Source of the DNA: Anastatus disparis
Taxonomy: Eukaryota > Arthropoda > Insecta > Hymenoptera > Eupelmidae
NCBI GenBank assembly: GCA_017163975.1
Contig: JAFFSR010000344.1
Coordinates: forward strand, 2,641,001 to 2,705,000
Direction of reading: 5' to 3'
DNA: 64,000 bases
The position numbers were made by a program, and so were the translations under genes. Shown piece by piece: positions 1-9,700 of this stretch; within the stretch, counting starts at the first letter, position 1, and each line of letters starts with the position of its first letter. Below the pieces are notes generated by a model. It was given only the letters and a program-made list of their open reading frames with translations. It was not told where the DNA came from and did no database searches.

Positions 1-1574
1 TGCCAATTTATAACATCAGATTCATTAAAAATTTGTTATTCAATTCATACAAAAAATTATATTGCTCGTAAAAATAAGCATTAATTACAGATACTTCTAA
101 TGAAATTTTTTACCTTTCCGATAAAAAATATCTCAAAATCACTCCAAATCATTCATCTTGGTTTAATTTAAATTTTTATTTATTGAATACATTTTTATAA
201 TTATTTTATAAAGATATTATAAAGTTTCTATAGAATCATTTCATTATAAAAATCATATAATCCATTCTATAAAATTTTTATAAACATTTTATTACATTTT
301 TTCACTTGGGTACATTTATAATCTTGATAACAAAAATATCGACAACTTATAAGCAAAAATGGTAAAAAATTTAGCTAACAAGAAGTTAACTAGTGGTTAA
401 GCTACGAAGTAACTTGTCTGTTAAGCTCATTGATCGTGTACCCTGTAATCTTTTTATTTGATCTCATTTAAGAATGATTTATTTTATAAAGTTGTTAAAT
501 AAAGCCAAATAAAATTCGTTTTCAATATGTTTAACGAACAAGTTATTTTGCAGTTTGATTATAGCAATTCATTAATTTTAAATGAATCCTTAAAGAATTC
601 ACACATACGTACGATTACAGAGAAACATTTTTAACTACTAACGCTCAATAGTTTATAAGCTACCCCGGATAGAAATTTTTACCAATTTTAAGCCAGCCAC
701 AAGCCAGAAAGGTAAAAACTGGTTAAGAAACTGGCAACAAACTTTGTATCTGCACCACATTAACTTTCTATGGACTAAATTAACTGGTTAGGCTGGCCAT
801 TTACAATAAATAAATAAAATAAAGTAAATATTAAAGTTAAAATAAAAAAGTAAATAAATAGAGAAAGAAATTCAATAAATAATTAATTTTATTTATTACA
901 AATAAATAAGTTTTACTCGTAAATTAGTTGGAAAGGAGAAATTAGATTTACTTTTATAAAAGTGAAAAATATTTTAAACTAAATTTAATTAGTCAAAGCG
1001 GGATCTCTATTGAGATAGCTTTTTTGAATCGGAGCCTAGATTTTTATTGAAATATCTCTGGAATATTGTTAGAAATGAGAATTTTGATATGCGCCAGCTT
1101 AAAAGCGTGTGCTAAATTCAAGAGAAATGTTCAAGTGAAAAATTACACATTTTGAGCGTTTTTTTTTCAAGCTACGTAATTAGTTGCAAATTTACAAATA
1201 AAAAATACAGTATTTATTATGCAGGTGATATTGAATGTAACTCAAAATATTAACTAGTATTCTTTTTTTCATTGAAAAATGTGTTATTTATTATATAAGT
1301 ATTGTCGACGAAAAGATATACTTTTTATTATTTCAAATGTAAGTATTATTGTATAACTTAATGAATTTATTTAATCACATTAATATTTCATATAGAGAGG
1401 TATATTTTTTACAATTTTCTAAGGTGGTGAATCATGAAGACATCAACATAGCTTCGATTGACTGATGTATTTCATTGTAGCATATTCAAAGCAAATGAGG
1501 TATGTTTTAAACTATTTATAATAAATGTGTTACATAAATTGAAATATATAAAATTTCAATGATTATTTATGTCA
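1..1574. other. AT-rich non-coding stretch
   Basis: No convincing exon, RNA gene or element end is visible. There are only AT-rich sequence and short degenerate repeats, such as the GGTTAAG/CTGGCC words around 660-800. Confidence 0.5.
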
Positions 1575-1578
1575 TCAA

Positions 1579-1958
1579 GAAGGGGCCAAACTATCTGTCT
1601 TTGTCTAATAGCGTTTTTCATCATTTATGTAAACACTATCCGGTATAACAAGAAAAAAATAGCAGCCCCCGCTAGATATTAGTATAATAAGTAAATTTTG
1701 TAATAATAATCAAATTTTTTACCGCATAGTTTTTGACTAATTAGAGACCTACCAAAAAAAGATAGGTTATATTCTAGATTGATAGTAGGTCTCTAATTAG
1801 TCAAAAACTATGCGGTAAAAAATTTGATTATTATTACAAAATTTACTGATTATACTAATATCTAGCGGGGGCTGCTATTTTTTTCTTGTTATAAAGGATA
1901 GTGTTTATATAAATAATGAAAAACGCTATTAGACAGAGACAGATAGTTCGACCCCTTC
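1579..1958. mobile_element. Foldback MITE, family M1 copy a
   Basis: The 380 bp segment is almost one palindrome: two ~180 bp arms meet near 1768 at a short AT spacer. Ends read GAAGGGGCC... and ...CCCCTTC. The flank is TCAA on the left and TTAA on the right, so a TTAA target duplication with one change (or TA, if the outer A/T belongs to the element). It has no coding capacity. A closely matching copy lies at 50999-51377 and a truncated, diverged one at 29679-30025. As RNA it would form a long hairpin. Confidence 0.9.
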
Positions 1959-1962
1959 TTAA

Positions 1963-2589
1963 CATCTATTATTTTAATACTTTTTATAACTAATTTCTAA
2001 TGAATAAAAAAAAATTATAAGAAATGACGTTAAAAAACATCATAAATAAAGATTTAATATATTTTTATTTTCTAATTAGAAATTAAACTTGCAGAAAATA
2101 TCTTAAAAATTTAACTAATTTCCTTAGATTTTAATAATTTTAAATTAATATCAAACATTTTTAGCAAAGTGATTTACAGTAATTTATTAAAAATTTTATT
2201 ATTTCAATAGATAACTACTTATTCTTACGTAAACATTAATTAATGTTGAAATAAATAAATATTACTCTGTTTGATACCTTCAGAAATTATGTAATTAATT
2301 ATTAATTTAATCACGTAAATTTTTAATAGAAATAATTCGCTTGAGTTTTTAAAGTAATTCTTTATCTGTTTTATTCAAATTTATTTGCATTTTTCATTTG
2401 TTTCATTCGAATTCAGTGGTTGGTACTCACTGCTTCGTGTAACGCAATATAGCTTCCCCCTCCATCCATCCGATCTCATAGACAAGAAAAATTTTACATG
2501 TGTGTGGATTTGCATTTGTTTTACCGAGCGTTCGCCAACTTAAAACAAAGACTAAGATTTCGATTGCTTCTTCTCAGTTGTTTATTTTA
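1963..2589. other. AT-rich spacer
   Basis: Nothing supported was seen between the MITE and the tandem repeat. A short less AT-rich patch near 2415-2540 has no open frame of note. Confidence 0.4.
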
Positions 2590-3170
2590 TCTTGCAATTT
2601 TGAGTATTTTTTCTCGTTTTATTTAGTTTATTCAAAGTTGATGTGATGCATAGCTAAAAGAAAGAGTGCAAGTAAAAAGTGTATTGACGTTCTGTTAATA
2701 AAAAGATTCTTCGTATCATAAATGTTGAATAACTAATTGTGAAAAAAATTTAAAATTTCTTTTGACAAAGATTGTGTTTCCTTTCTCTTAATTATTAAAG
2801 TTATTTTTCGATTTTGAGTGCTTTTTGTTTAATTTTTTGTATTCAAAGTTAATGTGATGGATGGCGAAATGGAAGAGTGCAAGTAAAAAGTGTAGCAACA
2901 TTATGTCCATAAAAAGTTCAAGATTCTTAAATAATTTCGTATCATAAATCTAAATTATAACTAAATAACTGTGAAAATAGTTAATAAATTTTAGGAAAAA
3001 GATTTTTTTGCTTCCTCTTAATTATTAATGTTATTGTTCAATTTTAAGTGTATTTTGTTAAATTTTTTACATTCAAAGTTAATGTGATGAACGGTGAAAA
3101 GAAAGAGTGTAAGAAAAAAAGTACATCGACATTATGTTCATAAAAAGTTAAACATTTTTATATAATCATT
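2590..3170 (+). repeat. Tandem repeat, about three copies, unit 211-230 bp
   Basis: The word TTCAAAGTTRATGTGATG recurs at 2631, 2842 and 3072. Each copy is followed by AAAGAGTGYAAG, AAAAAGTG, a CATTATGT-like block and an AATTATTAA/TTTTRAGTG block. Units are diverged, and the last is truncated near 3170. No open frame is conserved between units, so this is a small satellite-like array. Confidence 0.75.
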
Positions 3171-3227
3171 TTTATTTAATAAATAAAAATTTCTAAAATA
3201 TTGTTTAACTTGACGCTGGAAGTGTTG

Positions 3228-3301
3228 ACGCTTTCCTTTTCTATTCGACAATTTTAACTATCGTACAGGCATTATAATTGGCGAATAGAAAAGGACAGCG
3301 T
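3228..3301. repeat. Short hairpin
   Basis: A 20 bp arm at 3228-3247 (ACGCTTTCCTTTTCTATTCG) is matched in inverse orientation at 3282-3301 with one or two mismatches. The loop is ~34 bp. It may be a MITE remnant. Confidence 0.6.
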
Positions 3302-3309
3302 GCTTTTAA

Positions 3310-5114
3310 CGAACGCAGTAATCAAGTCACTTCTCTCTTTCATTTTCTTGATTCTATGTTTACTTTTTGCATATTACTTGCGATTTTCATTATAAATCCA
3401 TCATTTCACAACATTGCTTCTGAATGTTCTGTTTTTTTATTGTAAATTTGAAAAAATATTTATAAAATGATAGATACAATTTAATAATTATAATATATTA
3501 ACTGATAATATTATATTTATTCTTTCTTTTAAACGTTTTTTAAACATCATAACAACTTCAATATAATTATAAATTTTTTAATAATTCAGTAATTTAGTTA
3601 TAATGTGATTTATTCTCAATAATTAAGAGCCGGAAAATCAAAATAATCTTTGTTACTATTTTTATGAAATTTAATGATGGCATGAAATAAATTTTCCAAG
3701 AAATGCTCATAGTGAAATGATTAAATAATATATCAATCCTTAAAAAATGATAAATGTTATTTTTATGGAATTTTGAAGTTTTGTGGAAATCAATAAAATA
3801 TCAACTTTTCTAAATTTCCTACGATTTATTTTAAGCAAAATCTAGTGAAAAAATTAAATAACTAAATAAAATTATTGCTCATTTTACCAGTAAAAATAGG
3901 TTAAATAATTTACGAATGTAACTAAAATTTTGCGGAAGGGCAATTATCAATTTTCTCTAAAATCAGTCTCTTGATTTACTCTAATCAAAAAGTTTCGAGA
4001 TGATTCTCAAAAATTTTTTTGCTTGCAATAATTTCAGAACGAATTAATGGATTCTTTCGGACTTTAATTCACAATTATTTTTATAAAAATTTTTTTCTAG
4101 AATTTTTTATTTGTTTTTATAGTTGCACACGTTATTGATTACAAATTTGAAAATTTCATTTGATCAGTATTTATATATTTTTCGAAATGAAAAAAAAAGT
4201 TTATTTGAATTTCAATTAGCAAGTAACTTATTAGCAAGACTTGAATACTTTGAACAGTATGATTTTTAAATCTTTTTTCTGACAATTACTTGTCAATATG
4301 AAGTAGTACGGTGTTAAGGCAATCTTAATTTTAATGTTAACTATGTTAATTGAGATAAAAAAAAATGAGATATTGGCTAGCTCGTTTATATGTGTGAATA
4401 AATGAAACCTTAAAGGATTTAGAAATAAAATACTGTAATAACCTATTATTTTGCAAAAATTTAGAATAATAAAAGACGACTTAACAAAAGCCAAATCAAT
4501 ATCTCAATGAGATTAATTACGATTAATATAGTATTATCTTAAAAATTTGAAAACTATAAAAAGTTGTAGGGTTTAATTTTTTTTCTTGAAGCGAGAAAAC
4601 AATAAAAAATAAGCAAATTAAAAAACATCGGTTTCTTATCGATGTAAATTAATATTCAAATAATATTTTTCATTAAAGTTCTGTGCATTTTGGTTGCCTC
4701 TTTGGATAATTATTGAAATTAAAATATATTTACCTCACGTTGGTAATTAAACTTTTATTTTACTGTAATAACAATTACAAAGAAAATAGCCTCTTTATAA
4801 AATAAAAACTTCAATACGCGTAATTGCATACACATATGTAAGATTTATAATGGATATACTTTTTGTGCTTATATACCCATGCTCATTGAGAGATTGATTC
4901 TATTAAAATTATTTTAAAAACGGAAATTTCGGACTAATTTATTTTAATAATAATTTTTCATTCTGAGTCATCAAGAAATTTGAACAAAATGTAAGGTAAA
5001 ATATTTAAGTCTAAGAAATTATAATGATTTTTCTGAATGCAAATTCATAATAGCGTATACATTCCATGCGTATCAACATCAAAAATTAATTATGTAAAAT
5101 TTATTATATTGTAG
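3310..5114. other. AT-rich stretch upstream of the spliced gene
   Basis: No feature is supportable. The first exon and promoter of the gene that starts to be readable at 5115 may lie here or further left, but I cannot point to them. The open frame at 4231-4494 on the minus strand is low-complexity and resembles nothing. Confidence 0.35.
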
Positions 5115-5195
5115 TTCTAGAACCATTCAATTCTGCGCACCAAGTTCAAAAAATTTCTGATGATATTGAAGGACCAAGTGGAAATATCCTAACAG
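5115..5195 (+). CDS. Exon A of the transposase-like gene
   Basis: The acceptor ...TTGTAG precedes it and donor GTAATA follows. It reads, after two phase bases, LEPFNSAHQ... ending in ...NILT with one base carried over. The residues are acidic and polar. The exon that should precede it was not identified. Confidence 0.6.
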
Positions 5196-6733
5196 GTAAT
5201 AGCAACTATTTCAATTTAAAAATTGAATTGGATGAAATAATTGTCAAGAAAACGCTTTTATTTAACTTTGAAAATTGTATATAAAAATCGAAGAAAAGTA
5301 ATTAAAAATTAATATTGTATTAAAATTTTAGTTCATTTTAATTTCCATTTATTTAAAATTTTATTATCCACGATTTTATGTAATACTTAAATACAATAAT
5401 TTTATTTAAAATTTTTCGTTAAATTTATTAAAATGTTTTTAGTTGAAATGTTTTAGGAATTGTTTGACGTTTAAACCTTTGACTCCCAGTGTTACATGAA
5501 AATAAGATGAAAATAAAATTATTCATCTGATGTTTTTCATAGAAATATGAGTAATAATGTAAAATTAATGTGTAGATATTAAATATATTATGTTTGCATT
5601 CAATTTCAATAGTAAAATTATTAAAAAAATTATTTTTTTTTTGCAATAATGTTTTATTTTCAAGATTGCATATACAAAAAAAAATTTTGAGACACTGCAA
5701 TTGACGGGATTTTAATGTGATAGCCAAAAGGTTAATTAAAGCGTTTTTTTTTCTTGATTGAGGTATTAAATACATCGAGCTACAATTCATTTTGAAAACA
5801 GATTATAGCTTGATGTAAATCTATTTCTATTATCAAAAAAAAATTACTTTTAGGATCTTATTATGACTAAATTTTTTAGATATTTCTTACAATCGGTCTG
5901 ATTCGTCGGAACGTACTTCTAATTCAGTATTTGAAGGAAATAATGGCTCTAATAATAAAGATAATCTATTGCAAGACGATGTTGCAGAAGAATATAAGTC
6001 ACCAGGTAAATACAGTTTAAATAAGTCGTTTAAATACGGAACCATAACAATTTATGTTACTTCATTCACAATGTTATAATTAAAATAAGAACTAAATAAA
6101 AAATATATTTTTATTGTTAAAATTTTAATCATTTCAATTTTTGTTTTAAAAGTTACTTTTTCATTTTATTGCATTTGATGCCTATTATGAATATAATTTT
6201 AATATTATTCTTAGACTCTCCACCATTTGTATCTGATTCAACAACCGAAGAAAATGACGAATCAACCAATAATCTTAATCATTTGCAAGAGAATGTTCAA
6301 GAACAATATGACTTAGAAGGTGAATACAGTTAATTACCCATGTGAAATTTGAAAATATATTAGATATATATTGGATAATTGTATTAACAACGTATGGCAA
6401 ACTTATTGGCCCTGCGATTGGCAATACATTTACAATATGTTTGTAATATTTTTGCAATTAAACATCATCCAATATATTGATACATTGTTTGTATTTGAAT
6501 TTTTAGAAATAATTGTAAATATTGCCAACATCTTGGGAATACTACTTTTATATAAGATTATGAACAATATATTGAAAATATATTGCTAATTTATTGTAAT
6601 AGAAACAATATTTCTAAATTATTCATTGATTGTAATTTATTTAAATTTTATTCACAGGAAATTCAGTTTTAAAGATGATTTATTTCTATTGATTCCTCAC
6701 AATTTCGCAATATATTTTTTTAACTTTGTTATA

Positions 6734-6785
<52 letters not shown>

Positions 6786-9700
6786 CATACATTCATTTTT
6801 ATCTCAACTTATATTTTTCAGTTTAAAAAAATTGCAAATATTAAATGTCATGATTAGATTCACAGGTCCCAAGAGAAAGTTTTTCTTTAATAATGCTATA
6901 GATAACTTGGACTTCGTAGTTGATCAAGAATGGTCCAGACAAATCTATATGACATCAAAAATTAAAATTATTAAAAATATTTAAAAAAATAACATATAAA
7001 TTATAAAAGTCGTGATTAAATTAAATTAACCACTTTTAAGTACTTTATTTTATTTCAACAATTTTTAATTGAGAGTAATTTCATATATTATTATGAGAGG
7101 TAATCTTCAAATGAATTTTCATTTTAATGACCTAATCAGAAAATTTGCTATTAGAAAAAAAAACTTCTTTTTCATGTTGTATTTATGAATTTTAAATGAT
7201 CTTCAAAATTTTGGTCTCGCTCTATTAATTTTAGTATTTTAAAGGGTCCTACTATTAAAAATTAGGCTATTGCTATATACACAAATAAAATAAATAAAAA
7301 ATTATTACAATTTTAATGCAAAAATAGGCAAAACTAAATTAATTTTTTTATATGAATTTGTTTTACAAATAAATGATTATATTGAATTAGGAAAAAAGAA
7401 TACAATATTTATAAAAATTATAAAATATAAGTTTATTTAAATCTGTAATTTTATAAATATTATTTTATTTTAACTAAAATAACCTCTAAGTCCGTGAAAT
7501 ATTGTCTAATGCTTGTAACAGTTACAGTTTCAATAAACTTTACTTATGATTATCAAATGTAAGAATTATTACTCTGTGAGAATTTTTTTTTTTCAAGATT
7601 GCGTTAACGAGATTAAAATAATGGAGTGATTTCGAAAATTCAATTTATCCGATTACAGATTTGCAATTATCTAAAATTTTATTTTTTTTTCATTTGAATT
7701 CATATTCTTTCAAACAAGAAATAAAATTCCGGTTTAATTTTAAATATTTGTGCAACTTCTTTTATTACTGATTATGCACATAGAATAGGTAGATTCAATC
7801 GAGTTTCACATTAAAATTAATGTATCCAGCTTAAAACTTTTTTAATTAATCAAGACGTAGAATATAAAAGATGAATTATTTTAATAATGTCCATTTTTCT
7901 ATACCATTTTTGTAGAATTGAAACGAATAAAGCAAGAATTTTGAAAATCAGTTAAGATTTATGAATCCATTCATGTACTTGAGGAAATATGTTTCTTTTT
8001 TTAAAGTAAGGGATCGATAAATTTTATTATTGTTACATCAATTTCATTGCCAGAATTCATTTGAAAATTGTATTTCTTAATAAGATACGCAATCACTTTC
8101 AATGAAATATATAGTTGCAAGAAAGCTAGAAATGACCACTTAAATTTTTTCTCAAGTTTAATCATGTATCGGTAATGTTAGTCTTTTAATTTTTTATTTA
8201 ATTCCTCTTTGGACCATCTCAGCTATGACTTCCAAGCTGCTGTATTATTCAACATGAATGTACACTTTATATCTATGATTTTAACAGCGATGTCTATTAC
8301 TTAAAAATTTTAAAAACTGAAAAAATTAAAAGTCGGATTCAAATAAATCTATTTATATGAATGATATGAATACGTGGAAAAGAATATGCAAAAAAATATT
8401 ATAAAATTATGAGAAAGTAATAAAAATCAATCAACCTAAAAAATTGAATAACTGAAAATCAAATTTAAATTATAATATCAAATAAATTACTTTAATACCT
8501 TTCATAAATATAATTCTAATATTGTTGTCAGGTTCTTCGTCTAACGATACTTCATGTAAAGACTCTCAGTCTTCACAATTCTTTATTGTAAATGGAAAAA
8601 AATTCATGAGAAGAGTAGTGAAAAGAAAGCCATCTACAAAAATCATTACAAAGAAGAGGAAAAGGTGCCCCAATGACTCGATAGATGAAATGGCGAAAAA
8701 ATGTCGAGCTGAAGGTAAGGAGGGTTTTGGCCGGAAGCAGTCAATAAAAGCTAGAGAGATGAAGCCGCCATGCCCGGAAAAATGTCGCTTTGCTTGTAAT
8801 AAAAAAATAAACGATGTGGATCGCAAACAAAGTTTCGACCAGTTTTGGGCTGTAAGCGATAAAAGAAAACAGTGGGAATGTTTAAACATGTGGGTTATCC
8901 CTAAAAAATCGTCTCACTCTAGTGACGAAGAGGCTGGTACCAGATCTAGTGAGGTCCATTATGATTTTCGATTACCGAAAGTGAATGAACTCGTACGTGT
9001 ATGCAGGACTATGTTTCTGAATACATTAGGTATTTTTGGCTTTAATTCATTTTCAATTTTACATATAATATCAAATTTCAAATATAGTTATTATTATTCG
9101 TAATTAATATTAATATTTATGGAAATGACTTATAAAAAATAACAAAATTAACTTTTAAATTTTTTCAAACTGCAGATATCAGCTATCAGTGCGTAAGAAC
9201 GGCTAAATTAAAGATGATGGAACCGATTAACACAACAGGAGTTATCGATGGCGATAAACGGGGAATTCATAGCAATCGCCCTTTCAAAGTGCCAGAAGAA
9301 ATTAAGGAAAAAGCAAGGGAACATATTAGAAGTTTTCCTGTTATGGATAGCCATTATTGTAGAGAAAATTCTAAAAAAAAATATTTAGAAGAAAGATTAT
9401 CAGTCGCTAAAATGTACCGCATGTACGTCCAAGATGCAGGAGGAATACAAAGCGATCCAATGCTCGTTACTCAAAGCATGTACGATGCTATTTTCAATTT
9501 TGACTTTAATTATAGTTTCTTTCATCCTAAAAAAGATCGGTAAGATATGGCTGCAAATCAATATATTATGCACTATAAATCACAATTTATTTTAATGATT
9601 GGGAAATATATTAAAAAAGTAAAAAAAAGAGTCAAAATGTAGGAACTACAGAATATTTTTTCTTGCTTAGAATCATGAAAAAAGCCGCATCCATTATATC

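Noticed and set aside
2590..3170. CRISPR-like array
   Set aside because: Units are ~220 bp, diverged throughout and in a eukaryotic genome; there is no short repeat/spacer pattern.
4231..4494. 87-residue minus-strand ORF
   Set aside because: Ile/Phe/Lys-rich AT artefact with no motif, splice context or counterpart.
5428..5790. 120-residue minus-strand ORF overlapping the intron between exons A and B
   Set aside because: Composition-driven; the plus-strand spliced gene explains the region better.
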